From assembly GCA_964410215.1 (NCBI GenBank), contig CAYPHA010000028.1, positions 1 to 54,876 on the forward strand: DNA of 54,876 nt, given 5' to 3'. Position 1 is the first letter of the stretch, and each line of letters opens with the position of its first letter. The position numbers and the translations under genes are program-made. Shown here piece by piece: positions 28,828 to 38,015 of this stretch. The notes under the pieces were generated by a model. That model made no database searches. It worked only from the letters and a program-made list of their open reading frames with translations, and was not told the origin of the DNA. The DNA is from CAYPHA01 sp964410215 (GTDB lineage Bacteria > Calditrichota > Calditrichia > Calditrichales > CAYPHA01).

Positions 28828-31077
28828 ATGAACGTTTTAAAATCATATTTTCTACAAATTTTAATCATTAGTGTTGTAATCTTTTCACCTTTCTGGTTAG
28901 CTGAAGCAGGAACGGTCCACGATTCCGGGGACGCGACGATTATCCGTTGCGAGACTTTTACCATCGATATCAAAAAGGAGGGATTCTGTTATTCGTTCAG
29001 AAGACCGGATGGTTCGTTGATCGTGGCTCCGCATGAAACCAGTGGTATTCAAATTGGCGATCTCAGAAATTTGCAGTCTGTAAAACAAACTAAATATCTT
29101 GGTTCTGAAGGAAATGCCTATCATTTTGAAGTTACGATGACCGATGATTTGAAAGCCAGGGTTACCATAAAAATCTCGGATCACCATACCCATTTTATGG
29201 TATACCCTGAAACAGATGGAAAGATCGCTATTATCTGTCGTACTGCAAGTGCGTCTCCAGGCTATGGTCTTGGTGATCTTGTGGCCAACCGTGCCTGTCC
29301 CGAGGGATTCAAATCGGAAATTCCTCCGGGTCTTGGAACCGAGATTACGGGCTACGACAAGGAAGACTTCACTTCCGGGATGCCCCTGGTCCGCTGCATG
29401 ACCAATTTTGCGATCTACCCAAAGAATGGTTTTGGGGTGGTAAACATCGATCCCTGGGCAAAAATAGTCAAAAGCACGAAAGACCAGGTAGCCCAGGGGA
29501 GTTCACGTACAACAAAAATTGAAGATCTGCATTACTTTTTTGGAACACCAAAACAGATCTATGCTGAATTCTTGAAAACCAGAAACCTCAGGGGTTACCC
29601 TGTTATGCTTCCAAAATATTCATTTTTCGGCGTCGGATGGGAAGCCTTCGGAGCCCTGGCCTGGCGGACAAGCCAGGAGACGGTTACAGAAAACGTCAAT
29701 AAGTATCTTGAATTGGGCTATCCCATTCGCTGGATGGTTGTTGGTTCGGGATTCTGGGAAACCGGATTGAAAACAGGGAAGCTTGGCGCGACTACCAGTT
29801 TCGGCATGTGGGATAAAAAGCTCTACCCCGATCCTGAAGGATTTATTGAATATTTTCGAAGCAAAGGCCTCAAATTTTTCCTGGGTTTGCGCATGGGATT
29901 TATCGTTGGTGGTCCGTTTACCAGCGAAGGCCTTGAGAAAGACTATTTTTTGAAAGAAGATGGACGCCCTAAAATATTTCGTGTAGGCTATCCCAGAGAA
30001 CCTATTTACCTGCTCGATTCACAGAATCCTGATGCGCTCAATTGGTATGTTGAACTATGTAAAAAGTGGCAAGTCGATGGTTTTAAGGAAGACATCTACG
30101 GATACGGGAAATACTATCTGCGCGATGACATGCTCAATCCAATCAATAGCGAGCTGATGAAAGAAGGATATTATATCATGGGCCGCAACGGGTATCTTGG
30201 TTCTCAGTCGGAACTCCACCGCATTGAGGACTTCAATTATAACCAGGACCAGGACCGCGGTCCCATAAACGCCCTGGCGACAGCTTATGCGGGCCTCCCC
30301 TATCTGTATCCCGATATCATTGGCGGCACGTTCGGGGGCAGGGATTTCGATAAGGAAATTTCTCAACGGATAAAAACCTATCTCATGCGTAACGCTCAGT
30401 GGGCTTCGGTGCATCCTTCGCTTTCGATGGGAAAAGGGCCCTGGCACTATAAAGATGAGCAGGTCGAAAAAGTGATTCTTGATGCCGCCAAATTGCATGA
30501 CCGGTTACACCCTTATATTTACAGTCAGGCAGTCCGATTTTACCACGACGGATACCCCTGGCCTATGTGTCCGTTACCGATTGCCTATTACCAGGATCCA
30601 AATGTCGATTACCGGGAAAACAATGTTATCCGTGGGTATCAATGGATGATCGGTGATGCACTCATGGCAACCCCTCTTTACGGCAATGATTATGAAACAG
30701 CTACCACCCGCGATATTTATTTACCCGAAGGTATATGGATGGACTATGACAGCGGGGAAAAATACACAGGTCCAAAAACATTAAAGGAATTTTCTTTACC
30801 TGTTGGTAAAACGCCACTGTTCGTCGGTGGCACCGGTATTGTAGTTGAAAAGGACCAGGAAATTTTAGTGGCCAGAATTTATCCGGTAGCTGATTATGTG
30901 ACAACGACGTTCTTCGACAAAGATGCTGTTACCGTCAGTCATATAAACATAGCACAACCTGATTGGGAAGATCCAAGAATTATCGATATGACCACAAAGT
31001 CTGAAATCAAAGGATCCTGGGTCCGACATGCTTACCAGTTCCATTTCCAACCCGGGCATAATTATCTGATCGAGTAG
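28828..31077 (+). CDS. GH31 family alpha-glycosidase
   Basis: Predicted retaining exo-alpha-glycosidase (749 aa) with a Sec signal ending WLAEAG. GH31 enzymes include alpha-glucosidases, alpha-xylosidases, alpha-galactosidases and sulfoquinovosidases. The nucleophile motif is seen as VDGFKEDIYGYG, with D422 as nucleophile (D-G-x-x-x-D pattern of the family). Typical barrel segments are YSFFGVGWEAFG (about 268), FFLGLRMGFIVGGPF (about 350), GRNGYLGSQSELHRIED (about 452) and YLYPDIIGGTFGG (about 491). The acid/base Asp is probably in FNYNQDQDRG (about 471-480). A C-terminal beta domain holds LPEGIWMDYDSGEKYTG, a standard GH31 tail signature for binding and folding. It probably works after side-chain removal by its GH106 and GH95 neighbours. 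Specificity cannot be set from sequence by eye. Confidence 0.9.
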   Translation: MNVLKSYFLQILIISVVIFSPFWLAEAGTVHDSGDATIIRCETFTIDIKKEGFCYSFRRPDGSLIVAPHETSGIQIGDLRNLQSVKQTKYLGSEGNAYHFEVTMTDDLKARVTIKISDHHTHFMVYPETDGKIAIICRTASASPGYGLGDLVANRACPEGFKSEIPPGLGTEITGYDKEDFTSGMPLVRCMTNFAIYPKNGFGVVNIDPWAKIVKSTKDQVAQGSSRTTKIEDLHYFFGTPKQIYAEFLKTRNLRGYPVMLPKYSFFGVGWEAFGALAWRTSQETVTENVNKYLELGYPIRWMVVGSGFWETGLKTGKLGATTSFGMWDKKLYPDPEGFIEYFRSKGLKFFLGLRMGFIVGGPFTSEGLEKDYFLKEDGRPKIFRVGYPREPIYLLDSQNPDALNWYVELCKKWQVDGFKEDIYGYGKYYLRDDMLNPINSELMKEGYYIMGRNGYLGSQSELHRIEDFNYNQDQDRGPINALATAYAGLPYLYPDIIGGTFGGRDFDKEISQRIKTYLMRNAQWASVHPSLSMGKGPWHYKDEQVEKVILDAAKLHDRLHPYIYSQAVRFYHDGYPWPMCPLPIAYYQDPNVDYRENNVIRGYQWMIGDALMATPLYGNDYETATTRDIYLPEGIWMDYDSGEKYTGPKTLKEFSLPVGKTPLFVGGTGIVVEKDQEILVARIYPVADYVTTTFFDKDAVTVSHINIAQPDWEDPRIIDMTTKSEIKGSWVRHAYQFHFQPGHNYLIE

Positions 31078-31113
31078 TATGCATGTATTGACTTTAAATA
31101 AGGAAAAGGATAT

Positions 31114-33651
31114 ATGATTAAAGGGATACCGATGATTAACAGTATGTGCGTTGTATTAATTTTGTTTCTTATTGTTACCGGTTGGAGTCAATCCCCCAAA
31201 AGCGTTAGTGAAGATCCCATAGGGATGTCAAAACATGTTCTTTGGTATGAGCATCCCGCACAGGAATGGGAAGAAGCCCTGCCGCTCGGAAATGGTCGAA
31301 TCGGTGCTATGGTCTTTGGCGGCATCGACAGGGAGCGGATCAACCTTAATGAAGAGACAATCTATTCGGGGAAACCACAGCCCAAAACCGTCAGTAATGT
31401 TGAGCAACTGCTGCTAAAGAAACGACAAGAGCTCGTATTTGCAGGAAAGTACAATGAGGCGAAGAACCTCAGCCTCAAAGATATTGACATACCTGAGGGC
31501 TTTGCGGTCAAAAAGGAAGAGATTCCGGGTACCTCCCGTTCGCGGCACATCAACAAACCTCTGGCGGATCTCTACCTGCATTTCGGTAGCACGCGCGAAA
31601 TCCCTACGGACTACTATCGCGATCTGGATCTGGACCGGGCCGTCGCAACAGTGCGGTATATGATTGGTGACGTGACCTATACCCGGGAGTTTTTCTGCAG
31701 CTACCCCGACCAGGTGATGGTAGTGCGCGTAACAGCGGACAAGCCCGGCAAGGTATCATTCAACAGCACCATGACCCGTCGCACGGACGTGAAAGCTGAC
31801 ATGTACCGATATGATGCCGAACTCGGCGCCAAGGTCGAGAGCATCACGCGCCCGCCAGATCCAAAGGTGACTGTGATCTCTCCAACACAATTCAGCTTCA
31901 GCGGCCAGGCGGACCCTGATGGCGTTACGTTTGTCGCGCATTTCCGGGTCGTGACCGAAGGCGGCGTATCAAAACGCATTCCGGCTGGTTTCCAGGTTGA
32001 GGACGCAGATGCTGCCGTACTGTTCATAACCGCAGCCACCGATTACCACCACGAGAACCCGGACAAGGCAGCATCGGATCACATGGCCGCGGTTAGCCGG
32101 AAGTCCTTCGATGAGCTAATGAAACGGCACGTGGCGGACCACCAGAGCTTGTTCCGAAGGGTCAGTCTCGACTTAGGCACGGGGCGTGCATCCGAACTTC
32201 CCACAGACAAGAGGGTCCTTTCCAAACAATTGGATGTCAAAGACCCGCGCGTGCCAGCCGAAACAGAGCTTGACCCGGATCTCTACGCCCTTTTCTTTCA
32301 GTATGGCAGGTACTTGATGATTGCCTCCTCGAGATCGGGAACACTGCCGCCCGACCTCCAGGGAATATGGAATGACAGTCTGCTGCCGCCCTGGTTCGGA
32401 GGTTTCTTCTCTGATATCAATCTCCAAATGTCCTACTGGCCGGCAGAGACATGCAATCTATCCGAGTGCCACCTGCCGCTTCTTGACATCAGTGAACGCC
32501 ACATGCCACCGGCTCAGAAAGCGGCGGAGCTCGCCTACGGCGCCAGGGGCATGGTGATGCACGGCATGACCATCTGGGGACCCAAAACCGCTTCAGGCGG
32601 CTGGCAGGATTTTGGAGGTTGGCTGGCGCAGCATTTCTGGGAGCACTATGCATTCAGCGGTGACAGGGAATTCCTGGCCAAACGGGCCTATCCCTTCCTC
32701 AAGGAAAATGCGCTTTTCTATCTGGACTTCATGGTCGAGCATCCCGAGAAGGGCTGGCTCGTGAGCGGCCCGGCTTACTCGCCGGAAAATACCTTTGTTG
32801 GTGGCCACATCGACATGGGGGTCACCATGAGTGTGGCCATCATCCGCGAGCTTTTCGGCAACACGATCGAAGCAAGTGAAATACTTGGCGTTGACACCGA
32901 CTTGCGTAAACAGCTTCGGTCGGCACTCCAGAACCTGCCACCCTATCAGATTGGACGACATGGGCAGCTTCAGGAATGGTTGACCGATCACAGGGAAACA
33001 AATCCGGGGCACCGGCATATGTCCCACCTTTACGCTGTCTCTCCAGGATATACCATCACGCCCGGAGAAACGCCCAAGTTGGCAAAGGCGGCCAAAACAT
33101 CGCTTCTGCGCCGTCTCAACAACAATGGCGCGTGGACCGGCTGGAGTCGCGCCTGGGCGACACACCTTGCCGCCCGGTTGGGAGATGGAAAACGCGCTGG
33201 CGAACAGCTGGAGTTACAGCTCGCTAAAACAACCTATCCGAATCTTTTCGATTCCCATCCACGGCGTGGCGGCACCACGCGCTGCGCCCAACTGGAGGGG
33301 AATTTCGGTGCGACGGCCGCCATCGCCGAGATGCTTCTGCAAAGTCACACGGGTGAACTCGAACTGCTGCCGGCACTGCCGCCGAAGTGGCGCACAGGGC
33401 ATGTCAAAGGGTTGTGCGCTCGCGGCGGCTTTGAGGTCGATATGGAGTGGATGAATGGAGCACTTGCGAGGGTCATGGTCCACTCGCGGCTGGGTGGACC
33501 ATGCAGCCTTCGCTATGGGGGCAATACGATTCGAATCGAAACAGAAACGGGTAAACGTTATTTTTTTGACGGTGATCTGGTCCTTGATGATGGAGAGGAT
33601 AAACAAAAGGCCCCTGAAAACGGTGATACGCAACGAAGAGGCTCCCAGTGA
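31114..33651 (+). CDS. GH95 alpha-L-fucosidase/alpha-L-galactosidase, copy 1, atypical catalytic base
   Basis: Predicted inverting exo-enzyme for terminal alpha-1,2-L-fucose or the related L-galactose. The N-terminal beta-sandwich begins with the family signature WYEHPAQEWEEALPLGNGRIGAMVFGG. The toroid carries the acid motif SPEN with E558 (VSGPAYSPENTF) and the base-orienting site D434-I-N436 (family usually N-I-N). The base motif normally read as Q-x-D-G-N-F-G is here QLEGNFG, with E728 replacing Asp and preceded by an Arg/Gly-rich stretch (SHPRRGGTTRC). A conservative change could keep activity or alter specificity. It has a Sec signal (VLILFLIVTGWSQS) and visibly GC-rich codon use over most of the gene, unlike copies 2 and 3. 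Its stop overlaps the next gene, so the two are coupled. Confidence 0.9.
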   Translation: MIKGIPMINSMCVVLILFLIVTGWSQSPKSVSEDPIGMSKHVLWYEHPAQEWEEALPLGNGRIGAMVFGGIDRERINLNEETIYSGKPQPKTVSNVEQLLLKKRQELVFAGKYNEAKNLSLKDIDIPEGFAVKKEEIPGTSRSRHINKPLADLYLHFGSTREIPTDYYRDLDLDRAVATVRYMIGDVTYTREFFCSYPDQVMVVRVTADKPGKVSFNSTMTRRTDVKADMYRYDAELGAKVESITRPPDPKVTVISPTQFSFSGQADPDGVTFVAHFRVVTEGGVSKRIPAGFQVEDADAAVLFITAATDYHHENPDKAASDHMAAVSRKSFDELMKRHVADHQSLFRRVSLDLGTGRASELPTDKRVLSKQLDVKDPRVPAETELDPDLYALFFQYGRYLMIASSRSGTLPPDLQGIWNDSLLPPWFGGFFSDINLQMSYWPAETCNLSECHLPLLDISERHMPPAQKAAELAYGARGMVMHGMTIWGPKTASGGWQDFGGWLAQHFWEHYAFSGDREFLAKRAYPFLKENALFYLDFMVEHPEKGWLVSGPAYSPENTFVGGHIDMGVTMSVAIIRELFGNTIEASEILGVDTDLRKQLRSALQNLPPYQIGRHGQLQEWLTDHRETNPGHRHMSHLYAVSPGYTITPGETPKLAKAAKTSLLRRLNNNGAWTGWSRAWATHLAARLGDGKRAGEQLELQLAKTTYPNLFDSHPRRGGTTRCAQLEGNFGATAAIAEMLLQSHTGELELLPALPPKWRTGHVKGLCARGGFEVDMEWMNGALARVMVHSRLGGPCSLRYGGNTIRIETETGKRYFFDGDLVLDDGEDKQKAPENGDTQRRGSQ

Positions 33652-35390
33652 TGTTGTATACCAACAAATACGCTCTGCTGAAGACGTTTTTTTTCATATT
33701 CCTCCTCAGCGCTATCAGTGCAAGCACGTTGACTGATGCTGAAGAAAAGACGGACCGGATGCGTGTGGCGGTGCGCGACTTTGGCGCAATTCCCGACGAT
33801 AGTGCGTGCGACGCAATAGCGATTCGGGCAGCCGTGGCCTCTGTCGCGACAAAAACTAAGGTTCGGCTGGTCTTTGAGCCAGGTGTTTACAACCTCAGTG
33901 AGGCGTCTGTAGCAACGCGGCAAGGACGCCTGTCCATGGTCCATCTCTGGGGGTTGGACGACTGGGTCATCGAGGGCGCTGTGGATGGCAAAGGAAATCC
34001 GGCTACGAAGCTGGAGATGAACCTCAAACTTCGCAATGAAGTGACCGGTGCCAGGCACCTGGATGTGAGGGATTGCAAACGGATCCACGTCAAAAATCTG
34101 ATCATCGACCAGAATCCCCGTATGGCGACAGCAGCGAAGGTGCTGGACGTCGATCAGAGCAGCGGCCGCATAGAGATCGAGGTCCTGGAAGGGATGCCCC
34201 ATTTCGACGGCATGTTCTCTTTTTCCGCCAACAACTGGGATCTGAACACGAAGCTGCTGATACCCGGACCGGCAGTGACCATTGGCACAAATGCGGCCAA
34301 ATTCGGGAAATGGTCTGCCATTCCCGGGTCACCGGGTCACTACTCCATTCGCAACGAATCCATGGCAAAGCTTCTGAAACCGGGGCAAGGGCTGTCTTTT
34401 CATTTCAATATTGTCATTCCCCAGGGTAGATCCATCGACGTCTACCGATGTGAGGATATCATCTTTGAAAACATCCTTGTCCACAATGCCATCGGCATGG
34501 TGATGGGGGCTGGTGACAACCGGAACATGACCTTCAAGCGCTTCCATGTCAAACCCGAAGGCAACTCTTTGGCGGTTGGACCGAGGGACGGCATTCACAT
34601 CAGTCGGAGTACCGGCCACCTGTTGATGGAGGATGTGATCGTGCGCGGCGTACGCTGGGACCCTATTGTGAGCTACAAGTATTCCGCACCGATAGCCGAA
34701 CGGGTGAGTGATCAAGCAATCCGGCTGGATCCATCGAACTCAAAGTCAGCCATGATTCTCAAGGTGTTGAAGAAGGGCGGCCAGGTGCATTTCTGGACCG
34801 GCACCAACCCCACCGTCCGCGAGGTCGCAGAGGTATCAGAAAACGTGGTAGGTTTCACAAGCCCATTGGACGCTTCCGTCAAAGCGGGTGGAATCATTAC
34901 GCCTGGTGAATGGCACTGGGAAAAAGCCGTAATAAGGGACTGCATCATAGAATCCAATTATGGTACCGCCATCGTCTATGAATGCGACAATCTGTTGGTG
35001 GAGAATTGCATCTTCAATAACAATGCCTACTCGAACATCGGGCTCGGGGCGACCAGCAAGAACGCGGGTTTATATACGCGACATATTGTGATCCGCAACA
35101 ACACATTCAAAGGGTCCACATGGGAGCCAAAGTACTCTGGTTCTTACCTGACTCAGCACCGGGGTACGATCACCCTGTTCAACCGGAATCCGTTCTTTCG
35201 CAAACAGCGATACCACCGCAACATTTTAATCGAGAACAACCTGTTCCAGAATCTCACCGGTCGGAACCAGCCAGGCGCCGTTGACATCAAGTTGGCGGAG
35301 GATGTCACCGTTCGTAACAATCGATATGAGAATGTCTCCCGGCGGCTCTACATCGACGAAGCAACAACTGCCCGGGTGAACTTTGAGTAG
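33651..35390 (+). CDS. Right-handed beta-helix enzyme-like protein (GH110/GH28-like fold), GC-rich
   Basis: Secreted beta-helix protein (579 aa from the ATG at 33651; GTG at 33648 is an in-frame alternative). The TGATG overlap with the GH95 stop and AGAGG at 33637-33641 support coupled translation. After a Sec signal, the entry motif VAVRDFGAIPDDSACDAIAI and FEPGVYNLSE is typical of pectinase/GH110-like beta-helix enzymes. Repeated coils follow (VKNLIIDQNP, FENILVHNA, MEDVIVRGV, VENCIFNNNA, IRNNTFKGS, IENNLFQNL). The functional coil reads GPRDGIHISRSTG and then GVRWDPIV. D338 is kept, but the neighbouring acidic residue found as DD in the paralogue at 6118 is Trp337. That could mean changed chemistry or loss of activity. 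Placed between two GH95 genes; an alpha-galactosidase-type role is inferred only. Confidence 0.7.
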   Translation: MLYTNKYALLKTFFFIFLLSAISASTLTDAEEKTDRMRVAVRDFGAIPDDSACDAIAIRAAVASVATKTKVRLVFEPGVYNLSEASVATRQGRLSMVHLWGLDDWVIEGAVDGKGNPATKLEMNLKLRNEVTGARHLDVRDCKRIHVKNLIIDQNPRMATAAKVLDVDQSSGRIEIEVLEGMPHFDGMFSFSANNWDLNTKLLIPGPAVTIGTNAAKFGKWSAIPGSPGHYSIRNESMAKLLKPGQGLSFHFNIVIPQGRSIDVYRCEDIIFENILVHNAIGMVMGAGDNRNMTFKRFHVKPEGNSLAVGPRDGIHISRSTGHLLMEDVIVRGVRWDPIVSYKYSAPIAERVSDQAIRLDPSNSKSAMILKVLKKGGQVHFWTGTNPTVREVAEVSENVVGFTSPLDASVKAGGIITPGEWHWEKAVIRDCIIESNYGTAIVYECDNLLVENCIFNNNAYSNIGLGATSKNAGLYTRHIVIRNNTFKGSTWEPKYSGSYLTQHRGTITLFNRNPFFRKQRYHRNILIENNLFQNLTGRNQPGAVDIKLAEDVTVRNNRYENVSRRLYIDEATTARVNFE

Positions 35391-35568
35391 CCCGGATCAA
35401 AACGCAAAACACACAAGCGAAACAGGTAGGTCAGACGTCATAGAAAGAACGGGATGCTTCTTTAGAACGTTGCGCCGCCATCCGGGCTGGTGACCTTCAT
35501 GAGTAACGCCTGGCGCGCGATGTTCAAGCACGCGACACCTGCAGACCGATAAGAAAAGGAGTAAAGAG

Positions 35569-37923
35569 TTGAAAGTAAGACAACGGCAAAACGGAACAAG
35601 TTGCCGAAAGATCCTCCTCATGTGTCTTCTGGCAACGGCAGTGGAGGGTACAACTATAGCAGACGAGTACAAACTCTGGTACGAACAACCGGCAGAAGAA
35701 TGGATCGAAGCTTTACCGGTCGGCAATGGCCGGCTTGGGGCTATGGTATTTGGTGGTATCGAGTCCGAACAAATTCAGCTAAATGAAAATTCTGTGTGGT
35801 CCGGAAAAGAGAATAACTTTGACCGCGTCGGGGCTTATAAACATTTGCCCAGAGTTCGGCAATTGCTCTTTGAAGGAAAATACAAAGAAGCTAAGAAGAT
35901 CGTTGATCAAGAGTTTTATGGTGAACGTCCATTGTATTACTATCAACCTCTCGGAGATATTTATCTGAAATTCCCGGCCGCTGAAAGTGTGACCAACTAC
36001 CGAAGATCTCTCGATCTTAATAATGCTGTGGCCACAACAAGTTACTCAATAGGTGATGCGGAATTTAAGCGGGAAGTGTTTGCCAGTTTTCCGGATCAGG
36101 TTATTGTTATTCACCTGACCTGCAATAAACCTGGACGTATTTCAACGGATATCAGTCTGACACGTATCAAGGATGCGAATTCGGAAGTTATATCCGATGA
36201 CACGATGGTATTGCACGGCCAGGTTGACCGCGGTAAACCAACCGAAGGTGTGAATTTTGAAACACATCTTAAAGTAATGACCACAGGCGGGCAAATTAAA
36301 AGAAACGATGCTGGTATTGCGATTGAAAGTGCAGATGAAATTACTCTGATAATGGCCGCTTCAACAGATTATTATGGCAGCGAACCCTCCAAAACCTGCC
36401 GGAAACAGATTGCTGCTGCCACACAAAAGTCATTCATTGATTTAAAACAAAACCATGTAACAGATTATCAAAAATTATTCAACCGGGTTGGTATTAATCT
36501 GGGTAAATCAGTCAGCGCTGATCTGCCTACAGATAAAAGATTGCAAGCGGTCAAAAGTGGTGGGGAAGATTTGGCCCTCCTTGCATTATACTTTCAGTAC
36601 GGCCGCTACCTGCTGATCAGTTCCTCGCGTCCGGGCAGTCTGCCGGCAAATCTGCAGGGGATATGGAATGCCGAGTTTGAACCGTCATGGTTCTGCGGCT
36701 ACCATTTTGATATTAATCTGCAGATGAATTACTGGCCGGCTGAGGTCTGTAATCTGTCGGAATGTCATGAGCCCTATTTTGAATTACTGGAAAGAATGCT
36801 TCCAAACGGACGGAAGACAGCAAAAGATGTATATAATTGTAGTGGTTTTTATGTGGCGCACAGAACGACCCCGTCACTGTTCACCAGTACGGTCAAAGGC
36901 CTGGATATCTGGCCGACATCCGCGGGATGGCTTTGTCAGCATTTCTGGGAGCATTACCAGTTTACCGAAGACAAAGATTTTCTTGCCAGACGGGCCTATC
37001 CTATTATGAAGGAAGCGGCCGAATTTTACCTTGACTGGTTGGTTGAACATCCTGAAACCGGTAAACTGGTCAGCGGTCCATCTTTTTCGCCTGAGAATTC
37101 ATACTTTTTACCGGGTACCGAAACAAAAGCCACTTTAGTGATGGGACCTGCAATGGATCAACAGATTATCTGGGATCTGTTTTCTAATACTCTTGAAGCC
37201 GCCTCTGTTCTAGGCATTAAAGATGATTTTATCGAGGAAGTTAAAAATAAGCTTATCCACTTGGATAATGGTTTGGAGATCGGATCAGATGGACGATTAC
37301 TGGAATGGCCTGAAGAGTTCGAAGAAGTGAATCCCGGGCACAGGCATATATCTCATCTGTATGCATTGCATCCGGGTAGACAAATAATCCCGAGGGAGTC
37401 GCCTGAACTCGCCAGCGCTGCCATTAAATCCATCGAAGGACGACTCGCTCATGGCGGCGGATGGACCGGCTGGAGCAGGGCATGGATCATTAATTTCTGG
37501 GCCCGATTGCTGGATGGTGACAGGGCTTATGAAAATATTCTGGCGTTGATGCGGAAATCGACGCTGCCGAATTTATTCGATGACTGCCCCCCATTCCAGA
37601 TAGATGGCAACTTTGGCGCTACAGCGGGGATTGCGGAGATGTTGCTGCAAAGCCTCGCCCCTTCGACAAGCTCAGGGCAGGCGGCTGAAATTGAACTGCT
37701 TCCGGCGCATCCCGCAGCATGGACCAATGGATTTGTCAAGGGACTGTTAGCCCGCGGGGGATTCGAGGTGGATATTTACTGGGAAAATGGTAAATTGGAC
37801 AAAGCAAGGATAAAATCGAAACGTGGCGGTACGTGCAGGATTCGCTATGGTAATAAAATTATTGATATTGAAACGGAAAAGGGTAAGATGTATACGCTGG
37901 ATGGTGTTTTAAGTCTTCATTAA
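35569..37923 (+). CDS. GH95 alpha-L-fucosidase/alpha-L-galactosidase, copy 2, with in-frame mini-repeat insertion
   Basis: Predicted inverting GH95 exo-enzyme (784 aa). The TTG start at 35569 is supported by AAAGGAG 7 bp upstream and a short hydrophobic signal (ILLMCLLATAVEG). The family signature WYEQPAEEWIEALPVGNGRL is near residue 35. Catalytic features are complete: E509 in SPEN (acid), D679 in QIDGNFG (base), and D381-I-N383 where many family members have N-I-N. Immediately after the base motif, AEMLLQS is followed by LAPSTSSGQAA where copies 1 and 3 read just HTG. This insertion is encoded by a known-looking mini-repeat and lengthens a surface loop without breaking the frame. The gene lies 179 bp downstream of the beta-helix gene. 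The spacer is GC-rich and holds nothing else I can support. Confidence 0.92.
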   Translation: MKVRQRQNGTSCRKILLMCLLATAVEGTTIADEYKLWYEQPAEEWIEALPVGNGRLGAMVFGGIESEQIQLNENSVWSGKENNFDRVGAYKHLPRVRQLLFEGKYKEAKKIVDQEFYGERPLYYYQPLGDIYLKFPAAESVTNYRRSLDLNNAVATTSYSIGDAEFKREVFASFPDQVIVIHLTCNKPGRISTDISLTRIKDANSEVISDDTMVLHGQVDRGKPTEGVNFETHLKVMTTGGQIKRNDAGIAIESADEITLIMAASTDYYGSEPSKTCRKQIAAATQKSFIDLKQNHVTDYQKLFNRVGINLGKSVSADLPTDKRLQAVKSGGEDLALLALYFQYGRYLLISSSRPGSLPANLQGIWNAEFEPSWFCGYHFDINLQMNYWPAEVCNLSECHEPYFELLERMLPNGRKTAKDVYNCSGFYVAHRTTPSLFTSTVKGLDIWPTSAGWLCQHFWEHYQFTEDKDFLARRAYPIMKEAAEFYLDWLVEHPETGKLVSGPSFSPENSYFLPGTETKATLVMGPAMDQQIIWDLFSNTLEAASVLGIKDDFIEEVKNKLIHLDNGLEIGSDGRLLEWPEEFEEVNPGHRHISHLYALHPGRQIIPRESPELASAAIKSIEGRLAHGGGWTGWSRAWIINFWARLLDGDRAYENILALMRKSTLPNLFDDCPPFQIDGNFGATAGIAEMLLQSLAPSTSSGQAAEIELLPAHPAAWTNGFVKGLLARGGFEVDIYWENGKLDKARIKSKRGGTCRIRYGNKIIDIETEKGKMYTLDGVLSLH
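37653..37683 (+). repeat. TTCGACAAGCTCAGG mini-repeat inside the GH95 coding region
   Basis: The core GCCCCTTCGACAAGCTCAGG, followed by GCAGGC, has complementary ends (GCCC and GGGC) around TTCGACAAGCTCA. Translated it gives APSTSSGQ on the + strand and PELVEG on the other. I recognise these peptides as the signature of a short dispersed repeat common in uncultured-bacterium genomes. Comparison with the two sister GH95 genes shows it is an insertion of about 24 bp that keeps the frame. Confidence 0.7.
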
Positions 37924-38015
37924 AAATCTCTTAAAGGGCTGGAAACTAAAGACGATATGAGGACAGCATACACATAAAAATACTATAATTCTTCATTAAA
38001 GCCAGGATTACTGAC

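Noticed and set aside
33648..33650. GTG start for the beta-helix gene
   Set aside because: The ATG at 33651 is three bases downstream with better spacing from AGAGG and a TGATG overlap with the previous stop; GTG remains possible.
32593..34202. Two long minus-strand open frames (190 and 214 codons)
   Set aside because: Both overlap well-supported GH95 and beta-helix genes; GC-rich sequence has few stop codons in shadow frames.
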